64,000 nt of DNA from Sphingomonas parva (ex Maeng et al. 2020) (GCF_004564275.1 NZ_SPDV01000019.1:1-64000); one strand, 5' to 3'. Shown: positions 32,034 through 41,707, counted from the stretch's first letter. Made by a program: numbers and translations. Notes: generated from the letters alone by a model not told the origin.

Positions 32034-34142
32034 TCAGAAGCTCATGCGTGCGGTCAGCCGGATATCCCGGCCGGCGAGCGGCGCCACGTCCTTGAGGAAG
32101 CTGGCGTGGCGGCGCGCATCGACGTCGAAGATGTTGTTGGCCGACACGCTCAGGCTGGTGTTCGGCAGCGTCGGCAGCGGCTTCCACGAGACCGAGGCAT
32201 TGACCAGGGTGAAGCCGTCCGTCGGCGTCTCCAGTTCGGCGAGGCGGCCCTGCGCGTCGGTCCACTCGACTTCCAGCCGGCCCTGCAGGCGGTCCGACTG
32301 CGCCTCGATCCCGCCCATCAGCCGGAGCGGCGGGATGCGCGGGGCTGGGCCGACTCTTTCGATTGTCGCGCGGACATAATCGGCGACGCCATCCAGGTTG
32401 ATCGCGAATTCGCCGAGCTGCGTGACGCGGAGCGAGCCTTCCAGCTCGATGCCCGAGTAACGGGCATCGCCCTGGGTAATCTGGAACACGGGCAGGCCGT
32501 CCTCGATCGTCCCGGTTCGCTGCTCGTAGATGTAGCCGTCAAACCAGCTGCGGAAGATCGAGGCGGACAGGCTGAAGCCGTCGCCCTCCGCGGTCATCGT
32601 TCCTTCGACTCCCCAGCTCTTCTCCTTCGATAGGCCCGGCTCGCCGATCTCGAAGCTCTGCGTGCCTGCGTGCGGCCCGTTGGCGAACAGCTCCTCGGCC
32701 GACGGCGCACGCTGGCTGTGCGAGCCGCTGACGCCGAGGCGGACGCCGCGAAGGATCTCGTAATTGGCGCCGACGGAGCCGGAGAAGGCGTCGAAGCTGC
32801 GGCGGAGGGCTGGCGTGCCGAGATCGGCATCCGCCTCCGCGCGCACGTTCTGGTGCTCGTAGCGGGCACCGACCTCCGCCCGGAGCGGACCGCGACGATA
32901 GTTCTGGACGCTGAAGAGGCCGTATTGGCTGGTGCGGTTCGCCGGCAGGAACTTCTCCTCGCCAATCACGTCGAGATCGCGCCGGAAGAGCTGGGCGCCG
33001 AAGCCGCCGCCCCAGGCGCCGCGCTGCGCCTGGACGAACTCGAGCCGGCCCTCGGCGCCCTCGGTGAGGAAAGTGGTGCCGATGTCGCCCGTCTCCTCGA
33101 GCTCGTTGTGGCGGTAATCGGAATAGCCGCCGCGCAGGCGGATGCGGTCGAGGAAGCCGCCGCCCATCGCGATCTCGGCGCGACCGTCGACCCGTGTCTG
33201 CTTAACGTCGATGCGCGGCGCCTCGGCTTCCTCGGCAGGATCGAGCGAGTAGCGGATCGGCACGCCGTAGAGGCTGTCGTAGCGATTGACCGAGAAGCCG
33301 ACGTTGGTCCGTCCCGAGATCCAGGCGGCGCCGAGCGCAACGTCCGACGTCTCGGCCGCGGTGTTCGGAAGGCGCCCGCGCATGTCGGCGAGAGCGCGGA
33401 TCGCGGGGTCGGTGCTTGCCTGCGCCTCGGCGCGAAGCTCGGGCGAGAGGACGTAGCCGCCGATCTCGAGGTCGTTGGTTTTGGTGTAATTGCCGTCCGC
33501 GTGGATGACGAAGCCGTCGCCGACCGGCACGTCGAGCGTTGCGTTGGTCGAGCGCTCGTCCGCCGCGGAGCCGTAGGTGAGGATCGCCTCGACATGCGCC
33601 GTCTCGTCGGGGACCCGGCGCGGGATGCGGGAATCGATGACGTTGACCACACCGCCGATCGCGGAGGAGCCGAACAGCAAGGCGGCGGGACCGCGCAGCA
33701 CCGCGATCCGCTCCGCCGTCAGCGGGTTCACCGCCACCGCGTGATCGACGCTGGTGTTCGAAGCGTCGAGGCTGCCGATGCCGTCGGTGAGGACGCGCAC
33801 GCGCTCGCCCTGGAAGCCGCGCAGCACCGGCCGCGAGGCATTCGGGCCGAAGGAGGTCGCGGAGACGCCCGGCTGGCGCGCGAGGGTCTCGCCGATCGAC
33901 GGCCGCAGCTCGCGGATGAGCTCGACGCCGCTCACGACCGAGGTGCCGGAGAGCACGTCTTCCTTGTTGCGGGCGAAGCCGGTGACGATGATCTCCTGAG
34001 TATGATCGGCATGCGCCTCGTCGGCGTCCGGCGCCGCGCTCTCCGGCGCCTGGACCGGCGCCGCAGCCTCCGTCTGCTGGGCAAGAGCCGGGCCGGCGAT
34101 CAGAAGAAGTGCGGTGCCGGCAAGCAGCTGGGACGTGTTCAA
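32034..34142 (-). CDS. TonB-dependent outer-membrane receptor, possibly ZnuD-like
   Basis: 702 residues from TTG 34142, chosen because AGGAAGG lies 9 bases upstream and the product then begins with a clean signal peptide (NTSQLLAGTALLLIAGPALAQ). ATG 34199 would add 19 residues. TonB box-like EIIVTGFARN is followed by the plug (SVVSGVELIRELRPSIGETLA; LRGFQGERVRVLTDGI; VLRGPAALLFGSSAIGGVVNVID) and a 22-strand-type barrel ending in Phe. The His/Asp-rich segment DADEAHADHTQ and overall length fit zinc or metal receptors of the ZnuD group; the substrate is inferred. Confidence 0.85.
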   Translation of the reverse strand: MNTSQLLAGTALLLIAGPALAQQTEAAAPVQAPESAAPDADEAHADHTQEIIVTGFARNKEDVLSGTSVVSGVELIRELRPSIGETLARQPGVSATSFGPNASRPVLRGFQGERVRVLTDGIGSLDASNTSVDHAVAVNPLTAERIAVLRGPAALLFGSSAIGGVVNVIDSRIPRRVPDETAHVEAILTYGSAADERSTNATLDVPVGDGFVIHADGNYTKTNDLEIGGYVLSPELRAEAQASTDPAIRALADMRGRLPNTAAETSDVALGAAWISGRTNVGFSVNRYDSLYGVPIRYSLDPAEEAEAPRIDVKQTRVDGRAEIAMGGGFLDRIRLRGGYSDYRHNELEETGDIGTTFLTEGAEGRLEFVQAQRGAWGGGFGAQLFRRDLDVIGEEKFLPANRTSQYGLFSVQNYRRGPLRAEVGARYEHQNVRAEADADLGTPALRRSFDAFSGSVGANYEILRGVRLGVSGSHSQRAPSAEELFANGPHAGTQSFEIGEPGLSKEKSWGVEGTMTAEGDGFSLSASIFRSWFDGYIYEQRTGTIEDGLPVFQITQGDARYSGIELEGSLRVTQLGEFAINLDGVADYVRATIERVGPAPRIPPLRLMGGIEAQSDRLQGRLEVEWTDAQGRLAELETPTDGFTLVNASVSWKPLPTLPNTSLSVSANNIFDVDARRHASFLKDVAPLAGRDIRLTARMSF

Positions 34143-34169
34143 GGCGAAGGACCTTCCTGTGAGCGACGA

Positions 34170-34186
34170 TGAGATAATGTTACTCA
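34170..34186. promoter_or_regulatory. Possible metal-regulator (Zur-like) site upstream of the TonB receptor
   Basis: TGAG, nine bases, CTCA flank an A+T-rich core GATAATGTTAC in an otherwise very G+C-rich region, 28 bp upstream of the TTG start. The core resembles half of the alphaproteobacterial Zur box (ATGTTATA...). Only a half-site match is visible, so this is weak. It matters only if the receptor starts at 34142; with ATG 34199 the site would be coding. Confidence 0.22.
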
Positions 34187-34257
34187 GGCTGGGCGCCATT
34201 GCGCCGCGAAGCTGTCTGTAAGGTGAACGAGACGGCTCGTGATCGTGCGGGAGCGGG

Positions 34258-34743
34258 TCAGAGATAGACGCGAAGCGCCAGCCATTGCTCCAGCTTGGCA
34301 TCGAAGGGCAGAGTGTAGGCAGGGCTGCTCGAGGGGAGCGCGACCAGCGCTGGCCCGGCTCCGGCCAGCTGCTTCATGCCCAGCGCCGCCGAGCGGCCGC
34401 CGTTGAAGGCGACGGCGCGCAGCTCCGCCAGGGTTGCGACGAACGGTGCGAGCGGGTTGACGCTGATGTCGCGAATGGCGCCGTCGAGGCTGCCGCGGCG
34501 TGTCGCCGAACCCACCGTGTCCCACAGGCCGATGCCCGCGCGCAGCAGGGCCTCGAGCCGGCGCCCATAATCCAGCGCCTCGATATCCTGTTCGATCACG
34601 CCGCCAATGAGCCGCCAGAACTGATTGCGGGGATTGGCATAATATCGTCGCCGTGCGAGCGACTCCTCGCCCGGCAGGCTGCCGAGGACGAGGATTCGGC
34701 AGCGGGCATCGGCGACGGGCGCGAACGAGCTCTTCCGATCCAT
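34258..34743 (-). CDS. Hypoxanthine-DNA glycosylase (UDG superfamily family 6)
   Basis: 161 residues. VLGSLPGEESLARRRYYANPRNQFWRLIGGVI is the hallmark of DNA-deoxyinosine glycosylases of UDG family 6, and the closing LPSSSPAYTLPFDAKL segment matches their C-terminal loop. It removes deaminated adenine from DNA. The stop is 116 bp before the TonB receptor start on the same strand. The zinc-type dehydrogenase is divergent. Confidence 0.88.
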   Translation of the reverse strand: MDRKSSFAPVADARCRILVLGSLPGEESLARRRYYANPRNQFWRLIGGVIEQDIEALDYGRRLEALLRAGIGLWDTVGSATRRGSLDGAIRDISVNPLAPFVATLAELRAVAFNGGRSAALGMKQLAGAGPALVALPSSSPAYTLPFDAKLEQWLALRVYL

Positions 34744-34857
34744 CTGTCTCCAGCGGCCGCCGCTGCATTTCGGGGCCGCAACCTTCTTCTTCTACATGCG
34801 TTGCGGGGTCTGCCCGGGTTCGAATGGGCGTTCCTTTCCTCTGGGGTGGAGATCAAT

Positions 34858-35823
34858 TTGGCAAGTCGGATGCGCGCCGCGGTCCTCGAAGGACCGGGGC
34901 GGATGAAGGTGGCCGAGGTGGACGTGCCCTTGCCGGGCGCCGGGCAGGTGCGGGTGCGGCTCGAGGGCTGCGGCGTGTGCGCGTCTAACCTCACGCCGTG
35001 GCAAGGACCGGAATGGATGCAGTTTCCGACCGAGCCGGGGGCGCTCGGCCACGAGGGTTGGGGCGTGATCGACGCGGTCGGCGAGGGGGTCGACGGCCTC
35101 GCGGTCGGCGACCGAGTCGCTGCCCTGTCGTTCAAGAGCTACGGCGAATATGACGTGGCCGAGGCCGACGCGGTGGTGAAGCTCCCCGAGGCGCTCGCCG
35201 GAAAGCCCTTCCCGGGCGAGCCTCTGGGCTGCGCGATGAACATCTTCCGCCGCAGCGACATCCGGGCCGGCCAGACGGTGGCGATCGTCGGCATCGGCTT
35301 CCTCGGCGCGATCCTCACCCGTCTCGCGACCGACGCGGGCGCCCGCGTGATCGCGGTATCCCGGCGCCCGTTCTCGCTCGACGTCGCCCGCCGCTTCGGC
35401 GCGGTCGAGACGATCGCGATGGACGATCATTGGCGGATCATCGAGCAGGTGAAGGCACTGACCGACGGCAAATTCTGCGACCGCGTCGTCGAGGCGGTCG
35501 GCAAGCAATGGCCGCTCGACCTTGCCGGCGAGCTCGTCCGCGAGGGCGGCAAGCTGATCGTCGCCGGCTATCACCAGGACGGGCCGCGCCAAATCAACAT
35601 GCAGATGTGGAACTGGAAGGGCATCGACGTGATCAATGCCCATGAGCGCGATCCCGAGGTGGCGATGCAGGGGATACGCGACGCGGTGGACGCAGTCGCG
35701 TCGGGACGCCTCGATCCGTCGCCCCTCTACACCCATGCCTATCCGCTCGAGCGGCTCGGCGAGGCGCTCGACGCGACCCGCGATCGGCCGGACGGCTTCC
35801 TCAAGGCGCTGGTGACGGTCTGA
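34858..35823 (+). CDS. Zinc-type medium-chain alcohol dehydrogenase-like protein
   Basis: 321 residues from TTG 34858, preceded at 6 bases by GGTGGAG; ATG 34870 is an alternative four codons in. GroES-like N-terminal domain (PGAGQVRVRLEGCGVCASN; GHEGWGVIDAVGEGVDGLAVGDRV) and a Rossmann NAD(P) domain (VAIVGIGFLGAILTRLA). GCGVCASN and GHEG give catalytic-zinc-type ligands, but the four-Cys structural zinc loop is missing. Substrate unknown. The stop shares one base with the next gene, a Gfo/Idh oxidoreductase, suggesting a two-step sugar or polyol pathway. Confidence 0.82.
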   Translation: MASRMRAAVLEGPGRMKVAEVDVPLPGAGQVRVRLEGCGVCASNLTPWQGPEWMQFPTEPGALGHEGWGVIDAVGEGVDGLAVGDRVAALSFKSYGEYDVAEADAVVKLPEALAGKPFPGEPLGCAMNIFRRSDIRAGQTVAIVGIGFLGAILTRLATDAGARVIAVSRRPFSLDVARRFGAVETIAMDDHWRIIEQVKALTDGKFCDRVVEAVGKQWPLDLAGELVREGGKLIVAGYHQDGPRQINMQMWNWKGIDVINAHERDPEVAMQGIRDAVDAVASGRLDPSPLYTHAYPLERLGEALDATRDRPDGFLKALVTV

Positions 35824-36830
35824 TGGCGGACTCCTCGCAGCGTCCCCGCGTCGGCTTTCTCGGCGTCGGCTGGATCGGCCGTCAGCGCATGGAGGCCATG
35901 CTTCGTACCGGCGCGATCGAGGCGGCGGCGATTGCCGATCCGTCTCCGGACATGGCCGCCGAGGCCCGGAAGCTCGCGCCGGGCGCTGCGCTGGTCGACG
36001 GTCTCGACGGGCTGCTCGCCCAAGGGGTCGACGGCATCGTGATTGCGACGCCGAGCGCGCTCCATGTCGAGCAGTCGATCCGCGCCCTCGAGGCCGGCGC
36101 TGCCGTCTTTTGCCAGAAGCCGCTGGGACGCGACGCGGCCGAGGCGGCCGCCGTCGTGGCGGCGGCCAGAGCCGCCGACCGCCTGCTCGCGGTCGATCTC
36201 TCCTACCGCTTCACCGAAGGCATGCGGCGGATCCGCGAACTGCTCGACGGCGGCGCGCTCGGCACCGTCTTTGCCGCCGATCTCGTCTTCCACAATGCCT
36301 ATGGCCCGGACAAGCCATGGTTCTACGATCCGGCGCTGTCCGGCGGCGGCTGCGTGATGGATCTCGGCGTCCACCTCGTCGATCTGGCGCTTTGGGCGCT
36401 GGATTTCCCGAAGGTGACTTCGGTGTCGTCCCAGCTGCTTTCCGGAGGGGCGCCGCTCGCCCCGGGCAGCGTGGAGGATTATGCCGTCGCCCAGATCGGC
36501 CTGGAGAGCGGCGCCTCGGTGCGGCTCGCCTGCTCCTGGCGGCTGCCGGCCGGCTGCGAGGCGGTGATCTCCGCCGCCTTCTACGGCACGGGCGGCGGCG
36601 CCGCGCTGCGCAACGTCGGCGGCTCCTTCTACGATTTCACCGCGGAACGCTTCCACGGCACGACCAGCGAAACCCTGGTCTCCCCGCCGGACGAATGGGG
36701 TGGACGCGCGGCCGCCGACTGGGCGACGCGGCTGGGGCAGGGGGCGCGCTTCGATCCGGCGGCGGAGCGCCTGGTGGAGGTCGCTGCCCTGCTCGACCGC
36801 ATCTATGGGCGCGGGACGGGTCCCGGCTGA
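35823..36830 (+). CDS. Gfo/Idh/MocA-family oxidoreductase
   Basis: 335 residues. The N-terminal Rossmann fold has VGFLGVGWIGRQRM; the conserved catalytic Lys lies in AVFCQKPLGRD (EKP in most members, QKP here), followed by DLSYRFTEGMRRI and the substrate-side GGGCVMDLGVHLVDLALW. These enzymes oxidise or epimerise sugars and inositols using NAD(P). Co-transcribed with the alcohol dehydrogenase upstream. The exact substrate cannot be read from the sequence. Confidence 0.85.
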   Translation: MADSSQRPRVGFLGVGWIGRQRMEAMLRTGAIEAAAIADPSPDMAAEARKLAPGAALVDGLDGLLAQGVDGIVIATPSALHVEQSIRALEAGAAVFCQKPLGRDAAEAAAVVAAARAADRLLAVDLSYRFTEGMRRIRELLDGGALGTVFAADLVFHNAYGPDKPWFYDPALSGGGCVMDLGVHLVDLALWALDFPKVTSVSSQLLSGGAPLAPGSVEDYAVAQIGLESGASVRLACSWRLPAGCEAVISAAFYGTGGGAALRNVGGSFYDFTAERFHGTTSETLVSPPDEWGGRAAADWATRLGQGARFDPAAERLVEVAALLDRIYGRGTGPG

Positions 36831-36869
36831 CGCCGGGCGGCGGCCTTGCCGGAAGACGCTGGATCGCAC

Positions 36870-36889
36870 ATATAAAGATATCTTTATAT
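36870..36889. promoter_or_regulatory. Perfect 20-bp palindrome upstream of ahcY (SahR-like operator)
   Basis: Left half ATATAAAGAT and right half ATCTTTATAT, about 85-103 bp before the ahcY GTG. It is conspicuously A+T rich. The AAGATATCTT core resembles the site of SahR, an ArsR-family repressor of the SAM cycle that responds to S-adenosylhomocysteine, as I recall it from comparative genomics. No sahR gene is in the window. It probably overlaps the ahcY promoter. Confidence 0.55.
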
Positions 36890-36930
36890 TTGCATCGGCG
36901 GAGCGTTGCCTGTAGAGCGCGCACCATTCG

Positions 36931-36954
36931 GCCGCCCGCCTCTGGCGGCTTTTT
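36931..36954 (+). terminator. Terminator-like hairpin in the ahcY leader
   Basis: GCCGCC (36931-36936), 7-base loop, GGCGGC (36944-36949), then TTTTT followed by CTTTT. It ends only 7 bases before the AGGAG ribosome binding site and lies downstream of the palindrome at 36870. If the promoter is at that palindrome, the hairpin is inside the 5' leader and could act as an attenuator; otherwise it ends readthrough from the Gfo/Idh gene. Confidence 0.55.
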
Positions 36955-36972
36955 CTTTTCAGGAGACCGTCC

Positions 36973-38385
36973 GTGGCGACCCAGCCCCAGACCAGCTTTG
37001 ACGACTATGTGATCCGCGACATCTCGCTTGCCGATTTTGGCCGCAAGGAGATCGAAATCGCCGAGACCGAGATGCCGGGCCTGATGGCGCTCCGCTCCGA
37101 ATATGGCGCGTCGCAGCCGCTCAAGGGCGCGCGGATCACCGGTTCGCTGCACATGACGATCCAGACCGCCGTGCTGATCGAGACGCTGACCGCGCTCGGC
37201 GCCGACGTCCGCTGGGCCTCGTGCAACATCTTCTCGACCCAGGACCACGCCGCCGCCGCGATCGCCGCCTCGGGCGTGCCGGTGTTCGCCGTCAAGGGCG
37301 AGACGCTCGAGGAATATTGGGACTATGTCGTCCGCATCTTCGACTGGGGCCAGGACCAGACCTGCAACATGATCCTGGACGACGGTGGCGACGCGACCAT
37401 GTTCGCCCTCTGGGGCGCGCGCGTCGAGGCGGGGGAAGAGCTGTTCGCCCCGACCAACGAGGAAGAAGAGATCTTCGTGGCGACGCTGAAGCGCTTCCTC
37501 GCCGAGCGTCCGGGCTATCTCACCAAGACGGTCGAGACGATCAAGGGCGTCTCGGAAGAGACCACCACCGGCGTCCACCGCCTCTACGAGCTCGCCAAGA
37601 AGGGCAAGCTCCCGTTCCCGGCGATCAACGTCAACGACTCGGTCACCAAGTCGAAGTTCGACAATCTCTACGGCTGCAAGGAGTCGCTGGTCGACGCGAT
37701 CCGCCGCGCCACCGACGTGATGTTGGCCGGCAAGGTGGCCTGCGTCGCCGGCTTCGGTGACGTCGGCAAGGGCTCGGCGGCGTCGCTGCGCAACGGCGGG
37801 GCGCGCGTGCTCGTCACCGAGATCGATCCGATCTGCGCGCTGCAGGCGGCAATGGAAGGCTATGAGGTCGTGACGATGGAAGAGGCGGCGAAGCGCGCCG
37901 ACATCTTCGTCACCGCCACCGGCAATGCCGACGTCATCACGCTCGATCACATGCGCGAGATGAAGAACATGGCGATCGTCTGCAACATCGGCCACTTCGA
38001 CAGCGAGATCCAGATCGCGTCGCTCAACAACTACAAGTGGACGGAGATCAAGCCGCAGGTCGACGAGGTCGAGTTCGCGGACGGCAAGAAGATCATCGTC
38101 CTGGCGAAGGGCCGCCTGGTCAACCTGGGCTGCGCCACCGGGCATCCGAGCTTCGTCATGTCCTCGTCCTTCACCAACCAGGTGCTCGCCCAGATCGAGC
38201 TCTGGACGAAGGCCGACGCCTACAAGAACGACGTCTACGTGCTTCCCAAGCACCTCGACGAGAAGGTCGCCGCGCTTCACCTCGAGAAGCTGGGCGTCAA
38301 GCTGTCGAAGCTGACCGACAAGCAGGCCGCCTACATCGGCGTTCCGGTGGAAGGTCCGTTCAAGCCGGAGCATTACCGCTACTAA
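36973..38385 (+). CDS. ahcY: Adenosylhomocysteinase (SAH hydrolase)
   Basis: 470 residues from GTG 36973 (AGGAG seven bases upstream). It hydrolyses S-adenosylhomocysteine to adenosine and homocysteine, clearing the product inhibitor of methyltransferases. Signature segments: [31 protein letters not shown], the NAD domain [27 protein letters not shown] and a C-terminal KPEHYRY that closes the NAD site of the partner subunit. It has a bacterial-type length with the insert [16 protein letters not shown] strong terminator follows. Confidence 0.97.
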   Translation: MATQPQTSFDDYVIRDISLADFGRKEIEIAETEMPGLMALRSEYGASQPLKGARITGSLHMTIQTAVLIETLTALGADVRWASCNIFSTQDHAAAAIAASGVPVFAVKGETLEEYWDYVVRIFDWGQDQTCNMILDDGGDATMFALWGARVEAGEELFAPTNEEEEIFVATLKRFLAERPGYLTKTVETIKGVSEETTTGVHRLYELAKKGKLPFPAINVNDSVTKSKFDNLYGCKESLVDAIRRATDVMLAGKVACVAGFGDVGKGSAASLRNGGARVLVTEIDPICALQAAMEGYEVVTMEEAAKRADIFVTATGNADVITLDHMREMKNMAIVCNIGHFDSEIQIASLNNYKWTEIKPQVDEVEFADGKKIIVLAKGRLVNLGCATGHPSFVMSSSFTNQVLAQIELWTKADAYKNDVYVLPKHLDEKVAALHLEKLGVKLSKLTDKQAAYIGVPVEGPFKPEHYRY

Positions 38386-38408
38386 GCGCGGGCTTCGTGT
38401 AAAAAGTC

Positions 38409-38444
38409 AGGCCGGTGCCGTCGCGGACGGCACCGGCCTTTTTT
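38409..38444 (+). terminator. Intrinsic terminator after ahcY
   Basis: A 14-bp stem AGGCCGGTGCCGTC / GACGGCACCGGCCT with a GCG loop, followed by a run of T. It begins 23 bp after the ahcY stop. The A-run before the stem (AAAAAGTC) could give some bidirectional function. Confidence 0.9.
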
Positions 38445-38577
38445 CGTTACGCTAACGAAGATTGTTGCACGAAGGATACATCGAGCAAGTTCCGGCAAGT
38501 GCTTGGGCAGGTTCGGGCTTTCCTGTGCCCGATTATTGGCTCATGATTCACCTGCACCAGAACAGGCGAGGTTAGCC

Positions 38578-41500
38578 ATGCGCTTCAGCTTCATGTCTCC
38601 GTCGGTTGCGTCTCTTTTCGCCATTGCCGTCGCAGCCGCTGCGACACCCGCTCTTGCCCAGACGGAGGAGCAGCAGGTCGATGCTGCCCAAACGCAGGAA
38701 GCGTGCAGCGACCTGACCGGCGCCGATCGCGACGCCTGCCTCACCGCCCAGAACATTCCGCCCGCACCCGGTGATGCGCAGGAGGAAGGATCGATCGTGG
38801 TCACCGGATCACGCATCCCGCGGGCCAATTTCGACACGCCGGTGCCGGCGGTCGTCCTCGGCGGCGAGCAGATCGAGATCCGGGGCTACACCAATCTCGG
38901 CGAGGCGCTCGACGAGCTGCCTGCCTTCGGCGTTCCCGGCAACAACGCGGTCGGTGGCCAGTCCGGTGCGTTCGGCGCCGGCCAGACCTTCGTCAACTTC
39001 TTCGGCCTTGGCGACCAGCGCACCCTGACGGTGGTGAACGGCCGGCGCTTCGTCAGCTCGAACACCGCCTCGATCTTCGGCGTGACCGGCGCCGGTTCGC
39101 AGGTCGACTTCAACGTCATTCCGTCGATCATCGCGGACCGCATCGAGACGATCGCGGTCGGCGGCGCGCCGATCTACGGCGCCGACGCGATCGCGGGCAC
39201 CGTCAACATCATCACCAAGCGTACGTTCGAGGGCATCCAGCTCGACGCGCAGACCGCGATCACCGACGAAGGCGACGTGCCCGAATATCGGGTCCGCGGC
39301 ATTGCCGGGATGACGTTCGGCGGCGAGCGCGGCAGCATCGTCATTGCCGGCGAATGGAATAGGCGCGGCGGCCTCGTCGGTACGGATCGTCCGAACAACC
39401 GGCTGAACAGCTTCTTCACCACGCCGCTCGATCCGGATTCGCCGTTCGGCAACATCTTCATCGAGGATCGCCGGATCCCCGCCCTGTCGGAGTTCGGCAT
39501 TCCGCTGGTCACCGACTTCATCGCACTCTCACCGGGCCAAGTCGCCGACTTCGGCGGATTCCAGCCCGGTGTCGTGGATGCTTCCGGACAGGCGCTGGCA
39601 TTCAACGCCCAGGGCGAGCTGATTCCCATCCAGTTCGGCGAGCAGACCGGCAATTTGATCAACTTCAACGGCGGCAACGGTTTCGTCCTGCCGTTCAATC
39701 TGCTTACCCCAACCCGGCGCTATCTGGCGACGGCGCTCGCGCAATATGAGGTCGCCGACCGGATCCGCCTGTTCGGCGAAGCCTGGTACGCCAACAGCAA
39801 GGGGCGGCAGCTGCGCGACCAGCCGGTCTACAACACGGCGCTGTTCGACGTCGCCGGCGGGACCGACGGCAATTACATCATCAGCATCAATAACCCGTTC
39901 CTCAGTTCGCAGGCGCGTTCGATCATCCAGCAGAACCTGGCGACCAGCCCGTTTGCCGACGACGACGACACCTTCCTGCTGACCCGCGCCAACACCGATC
40001 TCATTTCCGGCGCCGGATCCTCGACGGTCGAGGTCTATCGATTCGTCGGCGGCCTGGACGGTACGTTCAACGCGCTCGGCCGCGAGATGACGTTCGAGGT
40101 GGTGGGCAATTACGGCAAGTCGGTCAGCCAGGGACGCGAGCGCGCGCTCGTCCAGCAGAATCTGGAGAACGCCTTGAACGCGGTCCGCGACGCCAGCGGC
40201 AACGTCGTCTGCGCGCCGCACACCAACGCGCCGATCGCCACCATCAACTCGACCTGCGCGCCGCTCAACCCGTTCGGCCAGCAGATCAGCCAGGCGGCGA
40301 AGGATTATGTCACCACCATCGCCGACCCCCGGGCCGAGAACGACCAGTGGGTGGCGACGGCCTCGCTCTCGGGCACGTTGTTCGACGTGTGGGGCGGCGG
40401 CGTCGGCTTCGCGCTCGGCTACGAGCATCGCCGCGAAAGCGCCGACTTCGATCCGGGCGTATTTTACTTCGGCCAGCCGGATCCGAACGATCCGACCGCC
40501 GACAGGACCCAGTTCGGCCGCTCGATCCCGATCGACCCGGTGGCGGGCAACTTCAACACCGACGAGCTGTTTGGCGAGCTCACCATTCCGCTGATCGGCG
40601 AGGAGCAGAACATCCCGCTGATCCATTCGCTCGAGCTGAATGCGGCCGGCCGCTACATCTGGCACTCGCTGGCCGGCGGCGATCCGACCTACACGGTAGG
40701 CGCGACCTGGCAGCCGATCCGCGACATCACTTTCCGCGGCAATTTCACCCGCTCGGTGCGCGCGCCGGCGATCACGGAATTGTTCAACCCGACCAGCCAG
40801 ATCTTCGACACGGCGAACGACCCGTGCGATTCTCGCTTCCTCGATGCGGGTCCCAACCCGGCGACCCGCCAGGCCAATTGTGCCGCCGCCGGGCTGCCGG
40901 CAGACTTCCAGTCCAACGTCGTCGACTTCACCTCGCGCGGCTCGCTTTCCGGCAACACCAACCTGCGCAACGAGCGGGCGAACGCCTGGACCGTCGGCGC
41001 GGTGCTGCGGCCGCGCTTCCTTCCGAACCTCACGCTGGCGGTCGACTGGGTAGACATCGAGCTCAAGGATGCGATCGAGAGCCTCGACATGGAGACAACG
41101 CTCGAGGCGTGCTACGACGATCCGAACTTCCCCGGCCCGATCTGCGACCAGATCGATCGCGATGCCGGCGGGCAGGTGACCTTTGTCAGGACCGGCTATG
41201 CCAATGCCGCGTCCCGCAAGTTCGAAGGGCTGGTCGCCGAGCTCGCCTGGCGGCTTAACACCCCGGTCCTCGGCGGCGGAAGCACGGTGAACCTCGGCGT
41301 CAACTACATTTACAACAACGAGCTCGAGTTCCGGGTCGGCCAGGGCGACCTGACCACGCTGCGCAACAGCATCGGCTATTCCAAGCACCAGTTCACCGCC
41401 AATGCGACCTACAAGAACGAGGGCCTCACCTGGCAGTGGCAGGCGCAGTATATTGGACCGACGCTGAACGACCCGGACGCCGAGGAGAATACGTACGAGT

Positions 41501-41700
41501 TCCCGCGGGTCGACGACTTCCTGTTCTTCAATACGTCGCTTCGCTACGAGGTGAACGACCGCTTCTCCGTGCGCTTGGTGGTCGACAATGTGTTCGACAC
41601 GAAGAACCCGTTCCCGACTCCGGCACTCGGCGGCACCGTGACCTACTTCCCGGGCATCCTCGGGCGGAACTTCAAGTTCGGAGCTTCGGTGAAGTTCTGA
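38578..41700 (+). CDS. Large TonB-dependent receptor
   Basis: 1040 residues from ATG 38578. A signal peptide (SVASLFAIAVAAAATPALAQ), an N-terminal Cys-containing stretch (ACSDLTGADRDACL), the TonB box region GSIVVTGSRIPR, a plug domain (GYTNLGEALDELPAFG; GDQRTLTVVNGRRFVSS; IAVGGAPIYGADAIAGTVNIIT) and a long barrel whose last strands read NVFDTKNPFPTP and FKFGASVKF. It belongs to the oversized sphingomonad/Caulobacter group used for carbohydrates, peptides or other large nutrients; the ligand is unknown. It stands alone between two terminator hairpins, with no SusD-like or enzyme partner. Confidence 0.9.
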   Translation: MRFSFMSPSVASLFAIAVAAAATPALAQTEEQQVDAAQTQEACSDLTGADRDACLTAQNIPPAPGDAQEEGSIVVTGSRIPRANFDTPVPAVVLGGEQIEIRGYTNLGEALDELPAFGVPGNNAVGGQSGAFGAGQTFVNFFGLGDQRTLTVVNGRRFVSSNTASIFGVTGAGSQVDFNVIPSIIADRIETIAVGGAPIYGADAIAGTVNIITKRTFEGIQLDAQTAITDEGDVPEYRVRGIAGMTFGGERGSIVIAGEWNRRGGLVGTDRPNNRLNSFFTTPLDPDSPFGNIFIEDRRIPALSEFGIPLVTDFIALSPGQVADFGGFQPGVVDASGQALAFNAQGELIPIQFGEQTGNLINFNGGNGFVLPFNLLTPTRRYLATALAQYEVADRIRLFGEAWYANSKGRQLRDQPVYNTALFDVAGGTDGNYIISINNPFLSSQARSIIQQNLATSPFADDDDTFLLTRANTDLISGAGSSTVEVYRFVGGLDGTFNALGREMTFEVVGNYGKSVSQGRERALVQQNLENALNAVRDASGNVVCAPHTNAPIATINSTCAPLNPFGQQISQAAKDYVTTIADPRAENDQWVATASLSGTLFDVWGGGVGFALGYEHRRESADFDPGVFYFGQPDPNDPTADRTQFGRSIPIDPVAGNFNTDELFGELTIPLIGEEQNIPLIHSLELNAAGRYIWHSLAGGDPTYTVGATWQPIRDITFRGNFTRSVRAPAITELFNPTSQIFDTANDPCDSRFLDAGPNPATRQANCAAAGLPADFQSNVVDFTSRGSLSGNTNLRNERANAWTVGAVLRPRFLPNLTLAVDWVDIELKDAIESLDMETTLEACYDDPNFPGPICDQIDRDAGGQVTFVRTGYANAASRKFEGLVAELAWRLNTPVLGGGSTVNLGVNYIYNNELEFRVGQGDLTTLRNSIGYSKHQFTANATYKNEGLTWQWQAQYIGPTLNDPDAEENTYEFPRVDDFLFFNTSLRYEVNDRFSVRLVVDNVFDTKNPFPTPALGGTVTYFPGILGRNFKFGASVKF

Positions 41701-41707
41701 TCCGCGC

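Noticed and set aside
36890-36972. SAH or SAM/SAH riboswitch upstream of ahcY
   Set aside because: The leader between the palindrome and the GTG is too short and lacks the conserved core; the terminator hairpin plus a protein operator explain the region better.
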